From positions 965,882 through 1,029,881 of the forward strand of contig MNCI01004872.1 in NCBI GenBank assembly GCA_015680685.1: a stretch of 64,000 nt of DNA, read 5' to 3'. The notes beneath the pieces were generated by a model that saw nothing but the letters and a program-made list of their open reading frames with translations, did no database searches and was not told the DNA's origin. Source of the DNA: Gnetum montanum (lineage: Eukaryota; Streptophyta; Gnetopsida; Gnetales; Gnetaceae). Numbering within the stretch: position 1 is the first letter of the stretch; each line of letters opens with the position of its first letter. Made by a program: the position numbers and the translations under genes. Shown here one piece after another: positions 31,843 to 44,059 of the stretch.

Positions 31843-34800
31843 AGAGGTGGCACTCCCCTTATTTCAAAATCCTAGCTATTGTAGCGAAGCTCTGGCAGAT
31901 TGATCACTCCAGAGTTAGAATTTTTCCCCATGTGCCCGCAGTAGGAGTCCTAGAGTGAACGGCTCTTTATTTGAGCAGCTTGTAACCTGAACCCAAGTTG
32001 TGTACGACAATAAAGACGAACTTGTTTGGATAAACCTTGCAGCATGTGATTTCATTTATTGCTTTCTTTACTGCTTTCCTAGTGCGTTCAAGTACGACTT
32101 GATTACGAGCGTCTACGGACGTGTACGGCTAGTCAAGGAATCGGCTGCTTGACGCAATGCATGAGTACGACTCAATTACGAGCATTGGATGCTTGGTAAC
32201 CCAGTAGCGTATTCCAGGATTCTGCGCTTGGTAACTCCCGGGTCTAATGTGTACGGCTAGTTGAGGAATCGGCTGCTCATTGCTAGGCTAGATCGTGTGA
32301 TAAGTACGACTTAGTTACGAGCACCCACGGGTGTGTACGGCTGGCTAAGGAATCGGCTGCTTATCACACGTAGGCTAAATAGGTGCCTCAGTATGACCAC
32401 TTCGAGCACTTGCGTTACGTGTGGCGATCCCAGTAACGATTAGCGTTTGGTAAGCTGTAGTTGCATAGTTCAGGGTGTGTCCGGCAAGTGGGAACGGATG
32501 CTGACGCTAGTTAACTTAGACTTAGGAAATTAGTTAGAGTTAGCTTAGTTTCTCAACCCTTTCTCCCGATAGCATAGAAGATAAGACAAAAATACCAAAA
32601 AAATCATATACCTCAGACTTGCTTAACCATACACCGTGACACATACAAGTAAGCTTGGGAAGACAACGAACGATTAACCCCAAGTGTTTCTTGTGGCGTT
32701 AAGGCATTTAGTCTGCGGAGTTTGACCGGATCGCGCGTGTACACTCGTTTCGTATTGTTGAGTGTAGGGGTACCTCGCCACTCATCACCTTTGCTAGTTG
32801 GATATGATTTTTATTCATCTTCTTTTGTAGGCCAACCTTGTCTCTGTAATGATTTTTAACTTTTTCAAATTTTAGAGCCTCATTTTTCTAGGTAGTAATC
32901 TCAATGGCTTATTTCTGATGCAAGATGTGAACCTCCTCCTGGGGGAGATTACAATTCTCTACTACCAATCTCCTTAATTTGACATTTACCTTAGTGAGCT
33001 ACTCCTACTATTGATCGATAAATTCTTCTAGTTATTGTTTTTGTGCATCAATGTTTTACAAGTGATGGTTTTCTACGGTCAAGCATTCATTTTCCTGGCA
33101 CGTTTAAATCAAGTCCTTTTGTACTACATGGGTTTCAACTTTTCCCATGGACTAATTGAGAAAAACCATTTTCATTTCATCCTCAACTCACTTAAGTTGT
33201 TCTTGAAGTTGTTAAAAAGCTTCATCTCATGTCAATGTATGGTTGATACAAGTAGGGTTAGCAATTTGAGCATGCAATTTACCAAGTTTTATAGTTAAGC
33301 ATTGATTATGTGCTTGAGCTATTTCAAGTTGCCCTTCTAAAGTGAGGCACTTTCCCTTTGCCTCTAGTAGCTATGACTAGTTTGTAGTGATGGTGTCTAA
33401 AAAATCAAAGATATTTGGAATTGGTTGCCTAGTCCCCACCAATTAGTCCAGTAGTTCTTCATGCTAGGTTGCACTTAATCTCTTGCTAATTGTCCCTGTG
33501 GATGCTTGCATATCTCTTAGTGTAGAAACATCTAGTTTAGGCATCACATGTGCATTTAACACCTTAGTGACTTGATTAAAAATGATCTCTACAACTATCT
33601 CTTGCCCTTGGTACTACATTACCAATATGGTTGCCTCTTCATCCTCCTCCAAGTGCATTGAAAAGGAGGAAATAGATGATGTTGAGTGAGAGACACCATC
33701 ACCTCTAGGGCACTTAGGTTTGACCTTGTAGGCAACTACGTTCATTAAGTAGACAACATTGATCCACCTTCCTCCATTTGATTAATTGTATAAGCCACTT
33801 CTCTAAGGTGACTCATGATCAGTCTATACATAGATGGGTCTTCACTACTAGTTCCTACCTACTACTCTTGCTATTGCAAGAGCTTCTCTAGAATTTTCTG
33901 CATGCACTCAACCACAATGTAGGCCTTAGGTATTTGCTCATGAGTAGGTGGTGGAGGTGTCCATTGCTACTCCTCTTTTGTGGTTATGGTAGGTGTCTTG
34001 TCCTTCATCATTTAAGTCCACGAAGCATTAGGAGCATGTCTGAGTGTATCGTTTCATAGCAAACTATTCCTACCCTTTTGCATAATTTTCTAGTCAAGTA
34101 AGGGAAGGGTAGGGTTTTTCTTCTACGTTCATTCTCCTTGAAGCACTTCTCTATCTTTAGATAGAATATTTGTAGAAGATTTGTTGGAAATTTTTTGCTT
34201 AGACTGGTGCATGCTTAGGCAGGGAAGGTTGTCACCTTACTAGGCCTTACCGTTGGAATGTGATGATAGGCTGCTATCTTAAAATAAATTCACTCCACTA
34301 GTGTGAGCACATAAAACTCCTTGTGGTCAACCCCATAACACTGCTAAGTCCACTCCTTCTTTACTTCAAGATCGCCTTGTGTGGATAACTTTGCTAGTTG
34401 TGTTCCCACCTGAGGCAACCCAAGGACCTATGCAATGGCTTCTACTGAATAGGATACTTGGATATCCTTGATTTTCACAATGGCTTCCACTCTCCTATTG
34501 TTCTAGAAGAGATACGTTTCTTCCATGTATGACTCCTCACTAGAGGTGATGACTAGCCATATGGTAGAGGCTTGTAGTTGAGCTTTGACATACTCTAGAG
34601 CTTATTCAAGGAACATATTGAAATTTAGTTCTTGAAGAATTGACTGTTGAATTTCATGGTTCTTGATTGTGTTGAGGTAGGCCAGTGTGAGTGTGACCTC
34701 TAGTTGCGGTATAGGGCCTAGTGCCTTGCCTCACTGTGAGTGTTTTGATATAGCTTCTTCCTTGGGAAGTTGTCGAACAAATTCCACCTTGGCCTCATCT

Positions 34801-34933
34801 TTGAGAGGTCCTATTGCATGGGTTGCCTCAACCTATTCTTGGTCATATTCTTATTGACCTCTTCCTCCTCTAGGTCACTTCTCTTGTGGTTGTAATGGTC
34901 CTTCCTTTGCAGTCTCTTTAGTCTTGGTGCCAT

Positions 34934-36985
34934 CTATAATCACACATAACAATGGATTAGTAATTATTATGTAACTTAAAATGATTGGAATACCTTATCT
35001 CATAAGGGAATTACATTTAGCTATGGTATGATTATGGATAGATAGATGAGATATTTAATTATTAATTTAATCTTTAATTTACTGAAGTTGTTAAAAGGAT
35101 TAAATTCTTCAAAAATTGATGATTTAATAACATTTCATATCTTAACCCTTTGGGGAAGTTAGAAAAAAGTTTAAAATTTTTTTTATCAAAAGCTTGGGGT
35201 TTGCTACCCCCACAACTAAGAACTTACCTTTGGTAACTATAAGATCAAAGAGCAAGATGATTTGGATAAATAGTGCATGAGTTAGAGGCTTGGGAATATT
35301 TTGGGCTTTGAAAAATTGCAAAAACTCCTTGGGCGTTATGGACCAAATGTGAAAAATATAAATTGTTTAGTGGTATTTATAGTATTTTTGCATTGCTTTA
35401 GCAAGGCTTGTTGTTGTAGTTAGCTGTGTTGATGGGGCCTCATCAATGTAGCTATTGACCATTGTTGACTTTTGTTGACTTTCATTAACTTGGTCAAAAC
35501 TTGAAAATAAAAAAGATATTTTGAATGAAATTAGGATCAAATGGAAGCCCAAACAACCATGAACATGATGAAAATATGAAAAGAGGATGTTGAGGTCCCA
35601 AAAATTAAGAAAATTAGAAAAATGATAAAATGGAAAAATGAGGTGAAAAATGAGAGTTCAAGGAGCACAGAGTGGTTTGCACAATGGACTATGTAAAATA
35701 TAGGATTGTAGTAATGTCTAAGGTAAGGGACTTGACTGAACAAACTAAGAGATATGCAAGTGGATCCTTCCCATAGCAGTCACATGCCCTTGTTTCTTTT
35801 GCATACCCCCAACTAAGGGGTTCGTGGACCCCATAGTTAATTAATGATCATGTAAAGTTAAGGACCAACCAAAAAGAATCTATCCAAGAATTTCAACACA
35901 TCAAACTAAGACATTTAACATAACATAGAACTTGATAGTGAGGTGAGTTATGGAAGCAAAAATGGATGACTAAGAAGGTGGAATGGAATCCCGAATTGAG
36001 GTCATAAAAAGTCCCTTGTGGAGTTTGTGTTTAAAATGAGTTGAGAAGATCCATCCTTAGTCCAAACCAAAACGAACTACTTTTAATGACTTTGCATTGC
36101 CACTATAAGATTGATCCATCCCATCAAGACATGAGAGTATTTCCACAAAACAACCAGCATTCCATGAAAAGAAGAAAAGAGAAGTAGGAAGTGAGAGAGG
36201 GCCTTAGTTAGAGGGACCTTTAGGCATGGGTGCATGTCTTTCTAGTCTCATAAATAGTCCTTGTAGCCCATTTATTCATCTAAGGGATGTGCTTTAAATT
36301 CCCATCATGCCATGTTTTATTAGATGGGAACCACACCATGCAAATACTTTATTTGACTTCCTATAAGTGGTTGGAATGGAATAGTAAGAAGTTCATGAAA
36401 AAAACCCAAAGAACCTAAGCAAGTAGAAGAGTACAAGGAGTATTGAGTCCTCTTGAAGTCACATCCTCTACAATCCTTTGAATCTTTCCCAATTCTAGAA
36501 CTACCAAGGTTACTAATTGATTAAAAGTTTCTTTAATGGAAGAAACCTCAAAATCCCAAAATAAGACAAATCATAGAGTTTACTGGATGAGTGGATGACA
36601 TGGACTCACTACCTGTTTCATGAAAAATAAAACATGTCATAGTCATCAAACACTAGAATCCAAAAATAGAAACCAGACATTAACAATCAGAACATTAAGC
36701 ACAAACCATCATTAGTAAACAACAATAGTGGCACTGTGTCTTGTGGTAATAAAATACTTTTATTAGCAAGAATAATGAAAATTCATACTAAAAAAAACAA
36801 AAAAAAATATATAAGGAAGTGTAAAATAATCAAGAAAGGTTCAAAGGTACTAATGATAATGCAAAATTGGAAAAAATTTGAAAATTGAAAATTTGTAAAA
36901 TAAATAACTTGTAAAACCAAAAACGTAAAAAACAGAATGTAGAAAAATTGAGAAGCCATATGGATTATTAGCATGGATGGCCATC
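34934..36985 (-). other. E4 3' non-coding region
   Basis: Counterpart of E3 17961-19774 read on the minus strand. Acceptor-like TGTGATTATAG at 34934-34944, conserved block at about 35752-35795, one copy of the E3 tandem repeat at about 36290-36360. Minus-strand pyrimidine-rich stretch at 36783-36960. No gene recognised. Confidence 0.6.
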
Positions 36986-38130
36986 TCCCCCATGACTAAG
37001 TTGGAAGGAGGAGATCCAAAAAATGGAACATGGTTGTCCATCTGTTGAGGTGGTAGTTGCACTCGCTTGTCTTGGTTCTAGGAAAGGTTTCACTTGTTGG
37101 ATGTTAACCAACTACTTTTTATTTGGACTTTTAGGCTTGTAAATTGATAGGGTCCTAGAGGAAAAGGTTTGATTCCTTGCAAAATGTTTGGAATTTTTTC
37201 TTTTTGGGTACATATGTGGGGTTCCAATAAAGAATCTTATCTCCTGGTTGAAGTTTTACTTTTTGTATTTTGAGGTCATGACATTTCTTATTGAATGCCT
37301 TCTGCACATCATTCAAAGAGAGGGCCACTAATCAATTTTCATCTAGCACATTGAGTTTGATCAATCTTTCCTTTTGTGTGAGACTTAGGTCAAGATTCAG
37401 ATCATAGGCTATTGAAAGTGTACAAAGATTAGATTGAATCAAGAGCATTGGAATTTTTTCATACACTAGCTCATAGGGAGAATAGGCAATAGGAAGTGTA
37501 CTCCAATATTTCCTATATTTGTTGATGGTCCTTGTTAAGATCTTTGTGATCTCCTGGTTAGTTTCTTCTACTTGACCATTGACTTGGGGTTGCTAGGGTG
37601 TTGTTAATTTATGTTCAACCCCCAAGCGTTGCATCAACTTTCTAAAAGTGGCACCTGTGAAATTAGTTTCATTGCCAAAAATTAGTGCATGTGGCATCCC
37701 AAACCTATTCACAACATTTTTTTGTATAAATTTAGTAGTAGTGGATGATATAGAATCAGTAATAGTTGCTGCTTCTACCCATTTTATGTAGTAATCAATT
37801 GCTACAATGATATATGCCTTTCCATTGGACATGGATGTTATGGGACTTTTGAAGTCAATGCCTCATATATCAAAAGGCTCCAATGGTTGAATCTACCATT
37901 GAGGACCTTCCATTCAAGCAATCATCCCATCATCTCATTGAAAACATTCACAAGATTGGACAAATTGGTAAGCATCCTTGAAAATTGTAGACCAATAGTA
38001 TCCTACCATTAGGATTTTTATGATCATGCGTTTCCTTGCATAGTGGTCTCCGCAAAGCCCTTCGTGAGCATTCTAGAGAATGCATAGTTAATCTTCATTA
38101 GGGACACACCAATGAATCATGTCATTGATG
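36986..38130 (-). pseudogene. E4 integrase, broken
   Basis: On the minus strand a fairly long open part (37832-37593) reads MSNGKAYIIVAIDYYIKWVE, then NRFGMPHALIFGNETNF (second catalytic Asp replaced by Gly), then GVEHKLTTP, followed by YPQVNGQVEETN with the Glu. Upstream, HEGLCGDHYARKRMIIKILM-like remnants of the zinc-binding end lie at about 38000-38080. C-terminal pieces AFNKKCHDLKIQKVKLQPGD (about 37210-37290) and a weak VNIQQVKPFL-like tail follow to about 37090. Closely related to the E3 integrase. Confidence 0.8.
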
Positions 38131-39850
38131 CACACCTTGTAAAGGTGTTTGTTGATTTCCATGAAGTATTTGGCCCAATGAAGAAATTGTTTCTTCTTTC
38201 TAAAGTCAAGATCTTATGGCATCTCTTGAGTGAGAAGATAAGTGAGGATGCAATTATACTAGGTTGTTTCTGTAGGTATTTGTTCATTGATTATAGTAGT
38301 AAGGAGGAGTTCATTTAGAAATTGATTAGAGATTAACCTTTCCTCTTCTTTTTTGTTCGATCTTAATTGAGAGAGGTGGTTAGTGATCACATTCTTGACC
38401 CTTTTTTGATTTACCATTGTGAGATTGGATTCCTGTAAGATCACAAGCCACCATATAATAGGAGAGCTCATTATCATCTTATTCATCAGGAAGTGGATGA
38501 CATTGTGGTCTATGTGCAAAAATACTTTATAGCCATGTACATAGTGCCTAAACTTTTTGAGAGCATACACCACTGCCATTAGTTCTTTTGCAGTTGTAGT
38601 ATAATTCAACTATGCACCCAAAATACTTTAGCTCATGCAGTGGATGTAATATGGACATTGATGAGATGCTATATCACATGCACTGTGATATTGTGTACCC
38701 AATATCGCGTCGTCCCTTGTGATATCACGGTTTACTGCCAAATCTATAAATAAGAGGTGGCACTCCCCTTATTTTCCATCCTAGGCTAGAAGTAGGGAAA
38801 CTCTAGTAGATTGATCACTCCAGAGATAGAATATTTTCCATGTGCCTGCAGTAGGAGTCCCCAAGTGAACGGATCTTTATTTGATCAACATTGTACTTGA
38901 ACGCAAGTTGTGTACGGTAAGAAAGATAAGCTTTGAGGATAAACCTTGCAGTGCATGGAATAGGATTTATTACATGTTATTTCTTACCTATTATTTATTA
39001 CCCTGCAGTAGCGTGGCATGAGTACGACTTGATTACGAGCATTTACGGATGTGTACGGCTAATCAAGGAATCGGTTGCTCATCGTGATTAGATTCTCTCA
39101 CCCTCAACTTCTAGAATGCAGAATGAGTACGACTTGATTACGAGAATTTATGGATGAGTAAAGCTAATCAAGGAATCGGCTGCTCATTACTCTTAGGCTA
39201 GTTAAGTGCCTCAGTACGACCACTTTGAGCATGTGCGTTACACATGGTGATCCTAGTAATGATTAGCGTTTGATAGCCATGGTTGCATAGTTCAGGGTAC
39301 GTACGGTAAGTGGGAATGGATGCTGATGCTAGTTAATTTAGACTTAGTTCATTAGTTAGAGTTAGTTAGTTTCTCAACCCTTCACTCTTTAGCATAGAAT
39401 ACATAAAACATAAAAGACTATAAAAATCATATACCTTAGACTTACTTAACCATATAGCATGACAACCACAAGTAAGTTTGGGAAGACAACGAACGATTAA
39501 CCTTAAGTGTTCCATGAAGCGCATAGGAAGCCCATAGGCATTTAGTATGTGGAGTTCGACCGGATCACGCTTGCTGCGCTCATTTTGTATGGTTGAGTGT
39601 AGGGATACCTCGCCACTCATCAGACATTTTTTATCATCTAGCTACATAAGCATCACTTCCAAAGCATAATTAGATGCATCCATCATTATGTGAAATGGTC
39701 TAGACTATTTTGGTACCTATAGAATTAGAGTTTCTATGAGTTTCTCTTTTAGTAGCTAGAATGCATGTTTGTACTTGGTTTAGATGAATGGAGCATCCTT
39801 GATTGTAAGCTCAACCAATGACTTTGTGATCTTAGATAAATTACTTATGA
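38131..39850 (-). pseudogene. E4 RNase H, broken and split by S2
   Basis: The first part, PFHIMMDASNYAL, lies at about 39640-39690, and the second, NYTTTAKELMAVVYALKKF then GYKVFLHIDHNVIHFLMNK, at 38609-38460. S2 (38659-39622) sits between them, after LDDKK-like sequence. The end, KNVITNHLSQL, is at about 38365-38400. Joined across S2 the order equals E3, which confirms that S2 arrived later. Confidence 0.8.
38659..39622 (+). repeat. S2: solo LTR of the E1 family
   Basis: 964 bases, TGATGAG to CTCATCA, with a perfect target duplication GACAT (38654-38658 and 39623-39627). TATAAATA at 38745-38752. Two copies of the U5 subrepeat (about 39019-39080 and 39125-39185). Less CpG-rich than S1, so probably older. 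Confidence 0.92.
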
Positions 39851-40640
39851 ATCATTAGTAGTAGCTGGTATGTCCAGGAAATGATCTGACATCTTTGACT
39901 ATCTCTAGTTAATGTGTAATTCCTTAGATGCACCTTATCTTTTTTGGCTCAACCTCTATCCCTTGTGAAATTTGGTGCCCCAACACAATGCCTTCTTGGA
40001 TCATGAGATGACTCTTCTACTAATTGAACCCCAAGTTTGCTTTAATACATCTCTTCAGTAGTTGCTTAAGGTGGTTAAAGGCTTGCTCAAATGTAGCTCC
40101 ATAGGTAGAGAAGTCATCCATATAGGCTTCCACACCACTATCAATCTGATGCTAAAAGATGATAAGGATCTGGCATTGAAATGTTGTAGGTACATTGCAT
40201 AGACCAAATAACATCTTATAATATGCAAAAGTTCCTAAAAGACCCATGAATGTTGTCTTGGCCTAATCTTCTGGCATAATTTGGATTTGGTTATGGCCAC
40301 TATAACCATCCAAAAAGTTATAATAGTAATGCTCAAAGATGGTATTCAACACCTGATCCATAAATGGTAATGAAAAATGATCTTTGAATGTTACCATGTT
40401 CAATAGCTTAAAGTTGATACAGACCTATCACTTGCCACCTTTCTTTGGAAGAATTACAAGTGGAATAACCCACTCACTATCTACAATGAGATAGATGAAC
40501 CCTACCTTGAGGAGTTGTTATATTTCCTCCCTAATGATCTACTTCAATTTGGGATTCATTCATCTCCATGGCTGTCTTCTTGGCTTCATGGCTGAGTTGA
40601 TGTAAATGCAATGTTGGCATATGCTTAGATTTATTCCTAT
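39851..40640 (-). pseudogene. E4 reverse transcriptase, broken
   Basis: Minus-strand RT with LLKVGFIYLIVDSEWVIPLV (about 40465-40530), ILPKKGGK (about 40435-40460), FLDGYSGHNQIQI (about 40275-40320), MLFGLCNVPTTFQ (about 40175-40215) and the catalytic box EAYMDDFSTYG (about 40099-40136), which here is intact. Order and wording match the Athila-type RT of E3. Stops and frameshifts occur through the domain. Confidence 0.8.
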
Positions 40641-41198
40641 CAGCTCAGGATATGACTAAGCAAAGGCCATTAACCATTTTTTAATCACCTTTAACAACTT
40701 TTCTTTTTATTTAGGAGCAAGTTTGACATTGATTATGATTGGTTTACCATTATTTAAAAATGCATATTCATGTCAATCGAGAGGGTTTTTAGTTCTAGGG
40801 GCTCTTGCTTGAAGTTATAAGGAATTTCCAACTCTCCCCAATAGGTATCATCATCTTCATTATCAAAGAGTTGGTGATGAACTTGCTCAAGTTCATTCAT
40901 GCCTTAAAACATGAGTACATGTTAGGCTCTCAATTGGTTCCATGCATAATGTGTTACTATTTGAGTCAACTATCAGCCACTAGGTGCCCTTTTGTTTTGT
41001 GGATGCTATGTATAGACACCTTTGAATATTTGTTTCTTGTGCACACTAATTGCATGCTTTGATGTATGCACTTTTGATCGACCAAATCTTTTGCACAAAA
41101 TTGCACCCATTATTTTTGTATGAAATGCATAGAATACACTTCTTCTCTAACTTTCCAAATTCATTTTCCTTGGAGATTTCAAAGAAAATGTTCCTTAT
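40641..41198 (-). pseudogene. E4 protease-RT linker, cut by E6
   Basis: Minus-strand IFFEISKENEFGKLEKKCIL (about 41125-41200) continues the protease frame that stops at 46218 on the other side of E6; E3 has LSLEIFKENAFKKIKKKRVL at the same point. The rest is a variable acidic linker like E3 14900-15170. Confidence 0.7.
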
Positions 41199-41803
41199 TG
41201 TCACATCCCCATTTCCAAATGATGCTGCTAACTGATGAAGATGGTATCTCTTCATAACAAGTGTTATTGTTATCTTAACAAGAACCAAAAGGATAGTTGT
41301 AATTCAGACCCAAAAGGGCATGTTGTAATAACAGACATGTCTCTTAAGGTAATCTTTGGGGGTTTGGCCTAAGGCATTTATATGTGGGGTTAGAGGTCAT
41401 GCCAACATGAAATGGTATAACTAGTATAGGAAAGTCATGGGGTGGTAGAGCTGGTATAGGCTAGTTATGGGAAGCCAGGTTAAGTGGGACAAGAAGTGGA
41501 TTGGCCATCCCTTTTGGCTAGGATATAGGCCTAACCATGGTGGTAGTGTTGGATTGCCTCTAAAGGATAGATGCCAAAGGAAGAAAACCTCAAATACCAC
41601 TCTCAGAGCACAATTCAGATACACTTTTTCATATCAATAAAGCATTCTTTTCTTTCTTTTTCTACATTTTTTCTATTACTTCATTTATACATAATGTTGA
41701 ATATTGCATATATTTTGCATTTGGTATATTTTCTTTGTATGCATAATGTCTAATATATCGTATATTTGACATTTTCCATGACATCTGGGGACGAGATGTC
41801 ACA
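41199..41803 (+). repeat. E6 5' LTR
   Basis: TGTCACATCC to GATGTCACA, parallel to 45614-46217 with moderate divergence (shared: GTTATTGTTATCTTAA, GGGATATAGGCCTAACCATG-type blocks). Confidence 0.9.
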
Positions 41804-41804
41804 A

Positions 41805-41816
41805 TTGGTATCGAAG
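41805..41816 (+). other. E6 primer binding site
   Basis: TTGGTATCGAAG, close to the TGGTATCAGAGC pairing with initiator tRNA-Met. Confidence 0.7.
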
Positions 41817-43241
41817 TAAACCATGACCCAAGGGCAATTCAAAAACATGGGTTGACTACAACATGAATCAGATGATGAACCTTGAAGCCACAACATAGGG
41901 AAAGCCATTGATCATCATTAGAGGTACCATATATTTGTGATGCAAGTTAGAATATACGTTTCCATTAACTTCACAAACAATGGATTAGGTATCTAGATCC
42001 TAGCAACCAACAAAGTTTCTTTCATGGATATCATTAATTGATGAAGATTTGATCGTACCTCATCAAAATTCATCAATTACAAGAGATGTTGGTAAGATAA
42101 TGATACATCGGTCTAGGTAACTCTTACCTATATTAATACTATAATTATTAATTGATTATGGTTATTGTTAAATTTCTTTCAAGAAAGTTAGTAACCATGA
42201 CCTTAATTAATCTTGTTTTGCTGAAATTCATTATCGAAGTAATATAGAAGATTCTAAGTTACCACATGTCAGCCTAGAAATGTCAGGTTAACAAAATAGG
42301 CTAGCTTGGTCTTTTTAATTTCTTAAAAATCAACTTCAATGTTTAAAATCTAAAACATGTAGTACTTGTTGAAACAATTCCAACAGTACAAATTTTGTCT
42401 CAATTAGACTTATGGTTTGGGAGATATTACTATTTAATGTTTCTCATTATATGTGTATTAAAAAAATATTAAATTATTAAATTTTTATTATTATTTTAAA
42501 AAATTTCAAAATTTTAGGATTGGGAATCAACTCAGAATTGTTGTTTACCCATACCAAACCTCTATTTTGTCATCGACAGAATCACCACGTTAATCACTGA
42601 AATAAGGTGGAATAAAATAATAATAAAAAATTAAGAAAAAACCTATAAAATACTTATCAAGGGGGAGTTCATGGGTTCAATCTTTTGCCCTAAAATAATT
42701 TAATTAAATAATGATAAAAATATTAATATAAATAGAAAATATTATCATTCAGAAAAAAAAGAATGGGAGCTCGTGGGTTCAAACCCAAGTCCTCCACAGT
42801 CTTAAATATCTTTTTCAAGAAAAAAATTAGAATACATTAAAATAATTTAATATATATATATATACACACACACAAATTTTTGTTTAGGGCATGTGGCCAG
42901 GCCACAACAAGGCTTGCAGCTAGCCTTGACTAGCCACAACCAGTTGTAGGGCCGCGATTGACAAGATATGAACCTTCGGGCTAGCCCCCAAAAAAGGGGC
43001 ACAAAAGAAATCGTGCTTGCACTACTTCCATCTTTGCATGCCTTTACCACCATTTCTTGTGCCTCTACCACCATCCACTATCCATGCCTCTACTACCACT
43101 CCCCAACCTCATGTTGCTTACACAGCCTACCACCTTGCATTGCATAGCCTTGTGACTTGCAACCGTGCCTTGCTTGCAACCATGCCTACCACACCACATA
43201 GCACTGTGTCTCATCTCTCCTAGGCTAACCATCATTGAATC
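41817..43241 (+). other. E6 interior, no gene recognised
   Basis: AT-rich to about 42880 with TA and CA dinucleotide runs (42851-42875), then a GC-richer segment from 42890 (GGCATGTGGCCAGGCCACAAC) leading into the minisatellite. No gag homology seen in any frame. Confidence 0.5.
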
Positions 43242-43373
43242 CCATGCCATCCATCATTGCCTCCCATGCCATCCATCATTACCTCCTATGTCATCCATCA
43301 TTTCCTCCCTTGCTGTCCATCACTGCCTCTTGTGTCATCTATCACTACCTCTTGTGCGATCCATCACCGCCTC
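43242..43373 (+). repeat. 22-bp minisatellite, six units
   Basis: Six consecutive 22-base units of the form CCATGCCATCCATCATTGCCTC, increasingly divergent to the right. Confidence 0.85.
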
Positions 43374-43621
43374 CACTACCGCTGCATGGACCTTGAAATG
43401 GTGCATCACTGTGGCCATTGTTGGCATTCACAATGAAATGGAAAATTCTTTGTTATATGACAAAAAATTTTCAATTGGTCGTCAATTGATAGAAAAATTT
43501 GAAATTTCTGTCAATTAACGAAAAATTAAAATTTTCATCATTAAACTATAGTTTAAATTAGGAACTTGCAAAAATAGCTTCCAAAATTAGAATTTTGTGT
43601 AGTGGTAGTAACTAAGATAAA

Positions 43622-43694
43622 AATTCTATAATTAAGCATGCTTGCTCTAGAGTAGAACTAGGATGGGTGACCTCTCAAGAAGTCCTATTTTCAT
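43622..43694 (+). pseudogene. 5S rRNA 3' fragment with internal promoter
   Basis: ATTAAGCATGCTTG, then GAGTAGAACTAGGATGGGTGACCTC, then AAGTCCTAT (shown here in pieces) line up with the second half of plant 5S rRNA, covering the A box, intermediate element and C box of the RNA polymerase III internal promoter. I see few mismatches in the core. The 5' half of 5S rRNA is absent or too diverged to recognise. Plant Cassandra elements carry 5S sequence, but in their LTRs; this copy is in the interior. Confidence 0.8.
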
Positions 43695-44059
43695 GCTAAA
43701 GGTCTTAGACTCCAGAAGCTGTAACTTTTAATTTTGGAAATTAAATAATATGATGTCATTAGATAATATAGTTACGTATTATTATATGATGTCATTAAAT
43801 ATTACTAAAATTAGATAATATAATTATAAAAATAGAGAATATAGTTATTCAATTGATGTCATTGATTATTAGTTGATGTATTAGTTGGAGAATTAGTTGA
43901 AAAAAAAATAGAACAATCTTCAATGGTCATGAAAGGGTACATTAATCCATTTTCCAATCAAACAATAGGGCAAAACAACATGTAAACTCAAAATCTCATT
44001 TCGACAAGGAATATGATAGTCATGAAGAAAAATGATCTAGAAAAGAATCCAAAATAGGA

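Larger units (their letters stand above)
31718..32787 (+). repeat. S1: solo LTR of the E1 family
   Basis: 1070 bases from TGATGAG to CTCATCA with a perfect target duplication CCTTT (31713-31717 and 32788-32792) and no internal region, so it formed by LTR-LTR recombination. It resembles the E1 LTR but is longer. It holds a perfect GATATCGCGTACGCGATATC palindrome, TATAAATA (31835-31842), AATAAA (about 32009) and three or more copies of the U5 subrepeat. Its many CpG sites point to recent arrival. Confidence 0.92.
31050..34933 (-). pseudogene. E4 third ORF, broken and split by S1
   Basis: Longest copy of the ORF located between integrase and 3' LTR. The minus-strand ATG (34933) follows TGTGATTATAG and starts MAPRLKRLQRKDHYNHKRSD. 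Downstream are an acidic stretch and a globular region with TIWLVITSSEESYMEETYLFW and then VSYSVEAIA.VLGLPQ (about 34410-34580), matching the plant-transposon-protein-type domain of E1. After S1 (31718-32787) a charged helical part and a final open stretch (31317-31054, with DEATWTVNNPRSKEDKMKAL and a Pro-rich PQPPWPPHMP) reach the end. The 33000-34000 part reads as long helices rich in Glu, Gln and Leu. I see no clear signal peptide or membrane segment, so 'envelope' is not supported. Many stops. Confidence 0.6.

Noticed and set aside
43165-43518. 117-codon frame in E6
   Set aside because: It runs through the 22-bp minisatellite, whose period breaks frame; composition explains it and no domain is seen.
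43594-43606. TTTTGTGTAGTG resembling a CACTA transposon end
   Set aside because: No matching second end with a 3-base target duplication could be found nearby.
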